A stretch of DNA of 5,709 bases. Source: Gemmatimonadota bacterium (GTDB lineage Bacteria > Gemmatimonadota > Gemmatimonadetes > Gemmatimonadales > Gemmatimonadaceae). A model generated the notes under the pieces. That model made no database searches. It saw nothing but the letters and a program-made list of their open reading frames with translations, and had not been told where the DNA came from. The DNA lies in contig QHUV01000467.1 of the NCBI GenBank assembly GCA_003222065.1, positions 1 to 5,709 of the forward strand, read 5' to 3'. Of this stretch, positions 1 to 5,709 are shown one piece after another. Position 1 is the first letter of the stretch. Each line of letters begins with the position of its first letter. Made by a program: the position numbers and the translations under genes.

Positions 1-181
1 CCGATTTGGCGCAACGGATGCACAGATTATGAATAAGCTTGTTGAGTATCGTCGCGAGCTCGTCGGCCTTCCGTCTGCCAGCCTCGCCGCCGCCAAAAGT
101 GTCTTCCATCGACTCTGACTGGTCCACCAAGAACAAGAAACAACCCGGGTTCTTACGACTGATTTCGGCCTGGTATGCCAT
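1..181 (-). CDS. vWA domain protein, N-terminal 60 residues (gene runs off the left edge)
   Basis: The minus strand read from the ATG at 181 stays open for 60 codons to the window edge and begins MAYQAEISRKNPGCFLFLVD. The hydrophobic strand CFLFLVD runs into D20-Q-S22-E-S24, the DxSxS metal-ion-dependent adhesion site (MIDAS) motif that starts a von Willebrand factor A domain. The following helix (about residues 36-58, RRKADELATILNKLIHNL) also fits the fold. There is no signal peptide, so the protein is probably cytoplasmic. The start is secured by an AGGAGG five bases upstream. vWA domains bind ligands through a divalent metal. Stand-alone bacterial vWA proteins of this general type (TerY-like) can sit beside PP2C phosphatase and kinase genes, but the relevant neighbours here would lie off the left edge. 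The opposite-strand reading across this stretch is a shadow. I am confident of the vWA call and do not know the role. Confidence 0.85.
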   Translation of the reverse strand, partial: MAYQAEISRKNPGCFLFLVDQSESMEDTFGGGEAGRRKADELATILNKLIHNLCIRCAKS

Positions 182-186
182 GGTTT

Positions 187-192
187 CCTCCT
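187..192 (-). promoter_or_regulatory. Strong Shine-Dalgarno of the vWA gene
   Basis: Reading the minus strand, AGGAGG is followed by AAACC and then the ATG at 181. A full six-base match at five-base spacing fixes the start codon and indicates efficient translation. It is the best ribosome binding site in the window. Confidence 0.85.
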
Positions 193-228
193 ACAAGACG
201 CAGATCGACGTATTCGCTTCGAGACCTA

Positions 229-275
229 CGACTCTGATATACCAGAGGTCACAGCTTCGAGTCCTGTCGCGACCA
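229..275 (+). other. tRNA-like 3' half (remnant; possible attachment site)
   Basis: The sequence can be laid onto tRNA positions 27-73. Bases 234-240 (CTGATAT) form a seven-base anticodon loop with T33 and GAT, the isoleucine anticodon. Bases 246-250 are AGGTC, a typical variable loop. Bases 251-267 form a T arm, ACAGC-TTCGAGT-CCTGT. Bases 268-275 are CGCGACC plus A, like an acceptor 3' strand with its discriminator. It is not a working tRNA. The anticodon stem (CGACT/ACCAG) does not pair, the T stem has a C-C mismatch where the conserved G53-C61 pair should be, and no GGTCGCG acceptor strand or D arm lies upstream. Isolated tRNA 3' ends are typical of tyrosine-integrase attachment sites and of decayed tRNA genes. 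Chance resemblance remains possible, although the T arm and variable loop match well. Confidence 0.4.
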
Positions 276-326
276 TCCCGAGAATGCAGCAAGGCGCTGC
301 CGCCGATGCAGGCTTTATCACTCGAC

Positions 327-330
327 GGAG
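327..330 (+). promoter_or_regulatory. Probable Shine-Dalgarno deciding the permease start
   Basis: GGAG lies ten bases before the ATG at 341. The alternative in-frame ATG at 284 has no purine-rich site at a usable distance, and it would place the first codons close to the tRNA-like stretch. I therefore prefer 341 as the start. Confidence 0.5.
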
Positions 331-340
331 ATTCGGCAAC

Positions 341-2464
341 ATGACCAACGTGAGCGAAGGGGTGCGTCACGTATGGCAATGGACGTGGTTCGAGCAGCTC
401 GAGCAGGACCTGCGTCACGGATGCCGGGCGCTAACGCGAAGTCCGCTCTATGCGGCGGCCGTGGTGATCACCCTAGGAATGGGAATCGGCGCGGCGTCGG
501 CGGTCTACAGTCTCGCGCGCGCCATACATAACCCGTTTCCCCGGCTTCCAGCGGACCGCCTGCTCTGGATCACGCACGCCAACGCGTCGTGCGGCGTCGA
601 CTGCACGCAGGCATCGCCGGCGGCGCTCGCGGCCCTCGAGACTCGCGCGCCGTCGATCACCGCGATCGGCACGTCCCATTCGAGCGTCGCGCTCCGCTCG
701 TCGCGCTCGTCAAATGGAAGCGAGGCACTCAATGGATTCATCGTCTCCCCGAACGCCTTCGAGACAATCGAAGCCCCACTCGCCGCGGGACGGGGGTTCC
801 CTAACGACGCCGGGCAACCTGGCGCGCCGAACTATGTCATACTCTCATATGACTTCTGGCAACGTCGGTTCGCCGGAAGCCGCGGAGTAATCGATTCCAC
901 GATCACGCTCGGCGAGCGGCCGTTCGCGGTGACCGGCGTGCTCGGAAAGGATGTGATCTTTCCGACCGCGGCGGACGTATATACGCCGTTGAACCTCCGG
1001 GCCGAGGACGCGTCGAACTACGCTTCGCGGCAGTACGACGTATTCGCGCGGATCGCGCCGGGCGTATCGTTCGCCAAGGCGGCGGCCGAAGTGAGCACGA
1101 TCGGTGCGCAGTTGGTGCGCGAATCGCCGAAGACCGACAGCGGCTGGGTGCTGCGCGCGCGTCCAATCGCCGACTATCACACCGATGACGTCTCGATTCT
1201 CGTGCAGATCTCCGGGGTCGCTGCGTTTCTCGTATTTCTCGCGGCGTGCATGAGCGCGGCGAACCTCGCGCTATCACGTCTCGCGGCGCGCCGTCACGAA
1301 TTGGCACTGCGCACCGCGCTTGGCGTGCGCCGCTGGCGTCTCGCGCGCCATCTGCTCACCGAATCGCTGTTGTTGTCGCTCGTCGCCGGTGCATCCGGCG
1401 CGGCGCTCGCGTGGTGGGGAGTGCACGCGATACGCGATGCGATTCCGGCGAATTTCGCCGCGTTCATCCCCGGATGGGCGCGGCTCGGGCTCGACGGACG
1501 CACGTTGGTGTTCGCGCTCGCGGCCGCGGTGCTGGCCATGATGGCATTCGCCGCGCTGCCGGTGCTGCGCGCGACTCGTATCGACCTCGCCCGCGTGCTG
1601 TCGGAGGGAGGACGCGCGAGCACGGGCGGCGTGCGGAGCACGCGGGCACGCGCGACACTCATCGTGCTCGAGGTGAGCATTGCGCTCGTGTTGCTCACCG
1701 CGGCGACACTGCTCACGCGCAGTGTGCGCAACATGACTCGTGGTGATGCGGGCGTGCGGCTCGACCACGCCTTGGTCATGCACCTGACGCTGCCGCCGCA
1801 GATGAGCGACTCGGCGCAAATCGATTTCTATCGACGCCTCGATGCGAACCTGCAAAGAGAGCCCGGCGTCGGTGCGGGAGGCGTCACGACGACGACGCCA
1901 TTGAGCAACAACTCCTCCGGGGTCTTGTTCCGGATTCCCGGCCGACCGCCGGAGCCGAATGGGCGTGGACTGGCCGCGAACGATCAGCATGTGACGCCCG
2001 GGTATGCCGCCGCGGCGGGGATGCATATCGAAGACGGGCGTATGATTGGCGCGCGGGATGAAGCGACGCCCGCGGCTCAACGCGCGATTGTCGTCAACCG
2101 CTACATGGCGAAGGCGCTGTGGCCGCACGAGAGCGCCATCGGCCGAGTGGTGGTGATCGGCGACGTCGAGTGGACGGTGGTGGGCGTCGCCTCGAACGTG
2201 TATCACGGGGGACTCGACGAACCGCTACGCTACACCGTGTATCGGTCGATCTATCAGGCGCCGACGACGTACGCGTCGGTCGCGGTGTGGACGCGTCGCG
2301 ACCCGTCGGCGATGCGCGACGCGATTCGGAGCGTCGTCGCGCGCACCGATCCGAGCGCCGCCGTCGGCGACATGATGACGATGATCGAGATGCAGGCGCG
2401 CCACGTGTCGGCGTTCACGATGATGGCCGGTATGCTCGCCGTCCTACACGACTGCTCACAGTGA
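341..2464 (+). CDS. ADOP-type MacB/FtsX permease, C-terminally truncated by an out-of-frame deletion
   Basis: This is a 707-residue inner-membrane ABC-type permease with the duplicated ADOP layout. Residues 22-34 (QDLRHGCRALTRS) are the typical lead-in and the first membrane helix spans about 36-57. A MacB-like periplasmic domain covers about 58-270. An FtsX unit follows with helices near 286-305, 342-362 and 386-408 and the conserved loop ELALRTALGVRRWRLARHL. The second half starts with a helix at 437-457 and a second periplasmic domain at 458-690, including VTPGYAAAAGMHIEDGRMIG and IVVNRYMAKALWP. The final FtsX unit breaks off inside its first helix (MMAGMLAVL) and ends in the unrelated HDCSQ. 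Residues C84 and C88 could form a disulfide. The usual function is ATP-driven export or mechanotransmission with a separate ATPase, and none is visible here. The protein is probably non-functional in its second half. An in-frame ATG at 284 would add 19 residues. Confidence 0.85.
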   Translation: MTNVSEGVRHVWQWTWFEQLEQDLRHGCRALTRSPLYAAAVVITLGMGIGAASAVYSLARAIHNPFPRLPADRLLWITHANASCGVDCTQASPAALAALETRAPSITAIGTSHSSVALRSSRSSNGSEALNGFIVSPNAFETIEAPLAAGRGFPNDAGQPGAPNYVILSYDFWQRRFAGSRGVIDSTITLGERPFAVTGVLGKDVIFPTAADVYTPLNLRAEDASNYASRQYDVFARIAPGVSFAKAAAEVSTIGAQLVRESPKTDSGWVLRARPIADYHTDDVSILVQISGVAAFLVFLAACMSAANLALSRLAARRHELALRTALGVRRWRLARHLLTESLLLSLVAGASGAALAWWGVHAIRDAIPANFAAFIPGWARLGLDGRTLVFALAAAVLAMMAFAALPVLRATRIDLARVLSEGGRASTGGVRSTRARATLIVLEVSIALVLLTAATLLTRSVRNMTRGDAGVRLDHALVMHLTLPPQMSDSAQIDFYRRLDANLQREPGVGAGGVTTTTPLSNNSSGVLFRIPGRPPEPNGRGLAANDQHVTPGYAAAAGMHIEDGRMIGARDEATPAAQRAIVVNRYMAKALWPHESAIGRVVVIGDVEWTVVGVASNVYHGGLDEPLRYTVYRSIYQAPTTYASVAVWTRRDPSAMRDAIRSVVARTDPSAAVGDMMTMIEMQARHVSAFTMMAGMLAVLHDCSQ

Positions 2465-2604
2465 TGTTGTATCGCGTGACTCCGAGCGATTCGGCGACGT
2501 TCGTCGGTGTATCGCTCGCGTTGCTTGCCATCGCGCTAACGGCGGCGCTCATCCCATCGTGGCGCGCCGCGCGCGTGGATCCGACAATAGCGTTGCGCGA
2601 CTAG
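2446..2604 (+). pseudogene. Out-of-frame C-terminal tail of the broken ADOP permease
   Basis: In a different reading frame from the upstream permease, this stretch encodes TRLLTVMLYRVTPSDSATFV, a hydrophobic helix (LALLAIALTAALIPSW) and RAARVDPTIALRD before TAG. This is the standard ending of ADOP and MacB-like permeases. It lines up with the last 54 residues of the permease at the right edge, which ends in AMRVDPAIALRRDA. Matching the two copies, about 62 residues are missing between MMAGMLAVL and TRLL, including the middle transmembrane helix and the loop corresponding to HEIGVRTALGA. The tail has no start of its own that looks plausible, so it is a relic of the same gene. A sequencing or assembly collapse could give the same picture. 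Confidence 0.8.
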
Positions 2605-2647
2605 GAGCTCGTCCCAGTTATAGAACAGCTCATGGCCCTGCACGCGC

Positions 2648-4099
2648 TCAAAGGCGTCGCAAGAGGCGATACGTGAATTCGAGTTGATCGTAGAACGCCC
2701 GCACGCCGATACGCTCGTTGAGGCCGTGCGCACGGTTGTCTTCGTCGACGGTCGGATCCGCAAACAGGCCGCTCACGCCATACACCGAAAAGCCCGCATT
2801 CCGCAGGAAAAGGCCGTCGGTCGCACCCGTCTCCATGTTCGGCACGATGGGCAAGGTCCCCCAGAGCGACGTTACAACTTGCTGAATCTCGCGCTGGACG
2901 GCAGGTGGCAGCACCGAGGGCGGGCTGGCGACGGCCGGCCGCACTGACGCCATTACAACCGACGTGTCGCCGATTACTCGTCGAATCGTTGCCGCCACAT
3001 CACTCGGATTCGTGCCGGGGAGCATGCGACAGTTCACCGTCGCTTGCGCCGTCTGGGGCAGCGCATTCTCAGCGTGGCCGCCTTGCAGGAGCGTCGCTAC
3101 GCAGGTCGTGCGGAGCTGCGCGTTGTAAAACGCCGACCGCGCCGCGAGTCGCGCCGCGGCAGCGCTGTCCGGCACCTCCGGCGCGCTCACCGCACGCATT
3201 TCGGAGGAGACGTTGGGGTCACCCACGAGCGACGCCGTCTGCGCAAAGTACGCGCGTGTGACGGAATTGGTCCGCACCGGAAAGTCATAGTTGGACAGAC
3301 GTTCGAGCGCGCGGGCGAGGGCGTAGATCGCATTGTCCTTCCGCGGCAACGAGCTGTGACCGCCCGGATTGCGCGCCGTTAGGCTCAACGAGTAGAAGAC
3401 TTTCTCCGCCGCCTGCACGTCGAGCGCGATCGGCTTGCCGTTCCGCAGCTCGCCGCCGCCCGCGTCTGCGTTGAGCACATACTGAATGCTCGCCAGCGGA
3501 ACGCCCGCGAGCTCACGGCGGTTGGCGAGCAGCCATTGAATTCCGTTGTAACCGCCGCCCCCTTCCTCTCCGGCGGTGAGGGCAAGGATGTAGTCCCCGT
3601 TAGGCACGTCGCCCTCCTCTTTCATGCGGAGGAGAGCCGCGACCCACGAGGCGTCGCCATCTTTCATGTCCAGCGTGCCGCGCCCATAGAAGTAGCCGTT
3701 TTCCTCGACGAGCGTGAACGGATCGCGCGCCCAGTCGGACGGCCGCGCTTCGACGACGTCGAGGTGGCCGATCAGCAGTATCGGCCGCCGCTTGCCGGAT
3801 CCGCGATAGCGTACGAGGAGATTCTTGTCTTTCCGGTCCGTCCCTGAGTCCGGACCGACGACTTCGATGTCGCTCGCCGCGAACCCTGCCGCGCGGAAGC
3901 GGACCGCGAGCAATTCGGCAGCTTTTGTCGTGCTACCGATCGAATGCTCCGTGTTCGTCTCCACGAGCTCACGAAGAACGTCCCGGCCCAAGCGCTGATA
4001 GGGCGTCAGCGGCTGCTGAGCACCAAGATGTGTCACGGCAGCGATGAGAGCGACACATGCAAAGGCGACCGCGCACCTTGTATTCGGCGTGAGCGGCAT
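2648..4099 (-). CDS. Secreted M20 family zinc metallopeptidase
   Basis: The 483-residue protein is predicted to hydrolyse peptides or N-acyl amino acids outside the cytoplasm with a two-zinc site. Residues 1-28 look like a Sec signal peptide (hydrophobic AVAFACVALIAAV, likely cleavage after LGA, QQP next). All M20 active-site residues are present: H112 and D114 (GHLDVV), bridging D144 (GRGTLDMKDG), E178/E179 (TAGEEGGGG), D212 (NADAGG) and H458 (NRAHGLNE). The lid or dimerisation domain around 235-350 carries H248 in GGHSSLP. Length is normal for the family. Translation could be read from an ATG at 4246, but that adds 49 Arg-rich residues overlapping the upstream gene and leaves the signal peptide internal. 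I therefore use 4099, five bases after the upstream TAG, with GGGTAGG as a weak ribosome site and probable translational coupling. Substrate cannot be told; carboxypeptidase, dipeptidase or aminoacylase are all possible. Confidence 0.92.
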   Translation of the reverse strand: MPLTPNTRCAVAFACVALIAAVTHLGAQQPLTPYQRLGRDVLRELVETNTEHSIGSTTKAAELLAVRFRAAGFAASDIEVVGPDSGTDRKDKNLLVRYRGSGKRRPILLIGHLDVVEARPSDWARDPFTLVEENGYFYGRGTLDMKDGDASWVAALLRMKEEGDVPNGDYILALTAGEEGGGGYNGIQWLLANRRELAGVPLASIQYVLNADAGGGELRNGKPIALDVQAAEKVFYSLSLTARNPGGHSSLPRKDNAIYALARALERLSNYDFPVRTNSVTRAYFAQTASLVGDPNVSSEMRAVSAPEVPDSAAAARLAARSAFYNAQLRTTCVATLLQGGHAENALPQTAQATVNCRMLPGTNPSDVAATIRRVIGDTSVVMASVRPAVASPPSVLPPAVQREIQQVVTSLWGTLPIVPNMETGATDGLFLRNAGFSVYGVSGLFADPTVDEDNRAHGLNERIGVRAFYDQLEFTYRLLRRL

Positions 4100-4104
4100 G
4101 ATGC

Positions 4105-4632
4105 CTACCCGAAGATCCGACGCATCTCGCACTCGAATCCCGGCAGCACAGTTTCGCCGTCCAGCCGATCGGCCTCGCCGAGATGATCCAGGCTTCCATC
4201 GGCGCGATACACGCGCGCCGTGCGATGCTCGGGATCGACGACCCACACGAGAGTTGAGCCGGCCTCCAGCCAGTCGCCAACCTCGCTCAGGACCTCGCCC
4301 GGCGGATCATCCGGTGACAGGACCTCGACGACGAGATCTGGAGCGAGCGCGGCGTATCCTGGCGGCGAAGGATCGGGAAGGCGGTCGTGCCTAACGAATG
4401 CGCCGTCCGGCGCGCGCACCGTGTCCGGATCCTTGCGAAGGCGGAAGCCGGTTTCCGCGGTGAAGACCCAACCGAGGCCCCGCGCCTCGACGAACGCGCC
4501 CACGGCGACCAGCAGGCGCGCCGCGATGTTGCCGTGGCGATAACCGGCCGGCTCGCGGACCACGAGCTCTCCGCGTACGAGCTCCGTGCGTGCATCGGGC
4601 ACGTTCAACCTGAGCAGCTCGTCGGCGGTCAT
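4105..4632 (-). CDS. Uma2 family (DUF820) putative restriction-endonuclease-fold protein
   Basis: This complete 175-residue protein has the usual Uma2 length and motif order. ELVRGELVVREPAGYRHG (17-34) is the N-terminal strand pair and conserved His. DTVRAPDGAFVR (70-81) carries D76, PDLVVEVLSPDD (99-109) carries E103, and DWLEAGSTLVWVVDPEHRTA (120-139) and DGETVLPGFE (158-167) close the fold. Uma2 proteins adopt a PD-(D/E)XK nuclease-like fold. D76 and E103 fit the acidic active-site positions. The segment EVLSEVGDWLEAG has E117 where relatives commonly have Lys, so catalysis may be altered. It starts 38 bases after the upstream permease stop, with only a weak GGAAA site, and its TAG is five bases from the peptidase ATG. 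Uma2 genes occur in many scattered copies in some phyla and their biological role is not established. No signal peptide is seen. Confidence 0.9.
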   Translation of the reverse strand: MTADELLRLNVPDARTELVRGELVVREPAGYRHGNIAARLLVAVGAFVEARGLGWVFTAETGFRLRKDPDTVRAPDGAFVRHDRLPDPSPPGYAALAPDLVVEVLSPDDPPGEVLSEVGDWLEAGSTLVWVVDPEHRTARVYRADGSLDHLGEADRLDGETVLPGFECEMRRIFG

Positions 4633-4670
4633 CTATTGATTTCCACAGCGATAGCCTGCCAAAAACATGG

Positions 4671-5709
4671 CTACGCGTCGCGTCGCAGCGCAATGGCTGG
4701 GTCGACCCGCATCGCACGCTTCGCGGGCAGATAGCTCCCCGCAAACGCTGCCGACGCGAGCACCGCGACCGCGGCGCCTAACGCCACCGGATCGTTCGGC
4801 GAGAGCTGCGTCAACAGATGCGCCAGCGTACGCATCATCAGCGCGGCGCCGGCAACGCCGCTCGCGATGCCGATCATGACAAATCGCATCGCCCCGCCGA
4901 GCACACCGCGTAAGATGTCGGAGGACTGCGCACCGAGCGCCGTTCGCACTCCGATCTCGTGCGTGCGCTGGGCAACGGTGTAGGACATCACGCTGTGGAT
5001 GCCGATCGCGGCCAGGAGGAGCGCGACGATTGCGAATGCCGCCATCATCTCACTCGTGAGGCGCTGCGGAGAGAGCGACGTGCGGTGCAGGTGATCGAGC
5101 GTGAATACGCTTCCCGGCGCCACTATCGGTGCAACGCTCGCGATCGCGCGCTCGATGCGCGGCGTCATTGCCGCGGGATCCTCTGTCGTACGGGCGACGA
5201 GCGACATCGTGCGCCAGGGATGCGCCTGCGCGACCGGCACGTAGTACGTCGGCGCCGCAGCTGGACCGACGTTCGGGTTGAAGAGCACGTCGCCGACGAC
5301 GCCAATGACAGTCGACATCGTGCTGTCGTTGCATGCGCAGCCGATCCGCTTGCCGAGCGGGCTTTGTCCCGGCCAATAGGCGCGCGCCATCGACTCACTC
5401 ACCACGATCACCGTGTACGACGTCGAGTCGTCGTGATTCGTGAATGAGCGTCCGCTCAATATCGGAATGCCCATCGTTGCGAAATAGCCAGGCGTCACCA
5501 TCTGCGAGCGCGGCGTGCGCGCCGGATCGCTACGCGTGGGCCTTCGCTCACCCTCGAGGAAGATCCGCGACCGATACTCGCTCCACTCGGGCGGCAGGAG
5601 GGTCGTGAACGCCGCGTCTTCGACGCCGGCTTCGGCGCGCACCGCCGCCAACACGCCGTCGTACATCGTTTCGGCCGCCGCCGTCGTCGCGTATCGCGCG
5701 ATCGGCGCC
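4671..5709 (-). CDS. ADOP-type MacB/FtsX permease, C-terminal part (5' end beyond the right edge)
   Basis: The minus-strand frame is open to the window edge and 345 codons are visible. An ATG at 5666 is internal: the 14 codons before it (ending ARYATTAAAET) read as continuous permease sequence. Numbered from that Met, residues 1-200 are the second MacB-like periplasmic domain, with MVTPGYFATMGIPILSGRSF (56-75), VIVVSESMARAYWPGQSPLG (86-105) and VIGVVGDV (120-127). Membrane helices follow at about 208-230, 257-282 and 294-314. The conserved cytoplasmic loop HEIGVRTALGA (236-246) and the ending RVDPAIALRRDA are intact. C110 and C112 lie in a short insertion. It is an inner-membrane permease probably working with an ABC ATPase encoded elsewhere. 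It heads a probable three-gene transcription unit. It serves as the intact reference against which the deletion in the plus-strand permease can be seen. Substrate is unknown. Confidence 0.92.
   Translation of the reverse strand, partial: APIARYATTAAAETMYDGVLAAVRAEAGVEDAAFTTLLPPEWSEYRSRIFLEGERRPTRSDPARTPRSQMVTPGYFATMGIPILSGRSFTNHDDSTSYTVIVVSESMARAYWPGQSPLGKRIGCACNDSTMSTVIGVVGDVLFNPNVGPAAAPTYYVPVAQAHPWRTMSLVARTTEDPAAMTPRIERAIASVAPIVAPGSVFTLDHLHRTSLSPQRLTSEMMAAFAIVALLLAAIGIHSVMSYTVAQRTHEIGVRTALGAQSSDILRGVLGGAMRFVMIGIASGVAGAALMMRTLAHLLTQLSPNDPVALGAAVAVLASAAFAGSYLPAKRAMRVDPAIALRRDA

Noticed and set aside
213..241. Possible plus-strand promoter (TTCGCT, 17 bases, GATATA) for the permease
   Set aside because: The -35 element is a poor match and the -10 falls inside the tRNA-like stretch, so the evidence is too weak to annotate.
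39..344. Plus-strand open frame of 101 codons at the left end
   Set aside because: It is antisense to the vWA coding sequence and then runs through the tRNA-like stretch. It has no domain-like features, and the minus-strand reading has a MIDAS motif and a strong ribosome site.
191..418. Minus-strand open frame whose product includes RDRTRSCDLWY
   Set aside because: This looks like a backwards translation of a tRNA T arm, and the frame overlaps the permease start. It is useful only as a pointer to the tRNA-like sequence.
1274..2206. Long minus-strand open frame of 310 codons opposite the plus-strand permease
   Set aside because: Its product is rich in Arg and His with no recognisable fold, as expected for an antisense shadow in high-GC DNA. 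The plus strand here encodes clear FtsX and MacB-like segments.
2605..2647. Possible terminator between the convergent permease tail and peptidase
   Set aside because: Only a five-base GAGCT/AGCTC repeat with a 17-base loop is present, with no G/C-rich stem and no T run.
4100..4246. Extended N-terminus of the M20 peptidase starting at 4246
   Set aside because: The extra 49 residues are an Arg-rich shadow of the Uma2 gene and would bury the signal peptide. The ATG at 4099 directly precedes it.
4633..4670. Possible promoter or terminator between the right-hand permease and Uma2
   Set aside because: The 38 bases contain a T run after CCATG but no stable stem and no convincing -35/-10 pair, so read-through within one transcript is simpler.

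Overview
The window is high-GC bacterial DNA. The best hint to its source is two permeases of the MacB/FtsX-like type called ADOP (duplicated orphan permeases), which are abundant in Acidobacteriota and Gemmatimonadota. A secreted M20 peptidase and a Uma2-family gene fit the same kind of genome. Assignment to Gemmatimonadota or Acidobacteriota is an inference; no rRNA or other marker gene is present.

Layout. (1) At the left edge, on the minus strand, are the first 60 codons of a von Willebrand factor A (vWA) domain protein with a strong Shine-Dalgarno. (2) A divergent gap of about 160 bases separates it from the next gene. This gap holds a stretch resembling the 3' half of a tRNA, with no 5' half. 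(3) On the plus strand is an ADOP permease broken near its end: about 62 codons appear deleted out of frame, so the reading frame stops at 2464 while the recognisable C-terminal tail continues in another frame to 2604. (4) On the minus strand, convergent to it, lies a tight co-directional group read from right to left: a second ADOP permease (its start lies beyond the right edge), a Uma2-family protein 38 bases later, and an M20 metallopeptidase 5 bases after that.

Function. The three minus-strand genes are spaced like an operon, but the sequence shows no shared pathway. The permease and the peptidase both act in or across the inner membrane. The Uma2 protein is predicted to be a cytoplasmic PD-(D/E)XK nuclease-fold protein. 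No ABC ATPase or membrane-fusion partner is visible. The vWA gene belongs to a different, divergent unit.

I found no CRISPR array, IS element, rRNA or intact tRNA, and no convincing undescribed system. The points most worth a second look are the tRNA-like remnant, the broken permease, the vWA gene cut by the window edge, and a changed key residue in the Uma2 protein.
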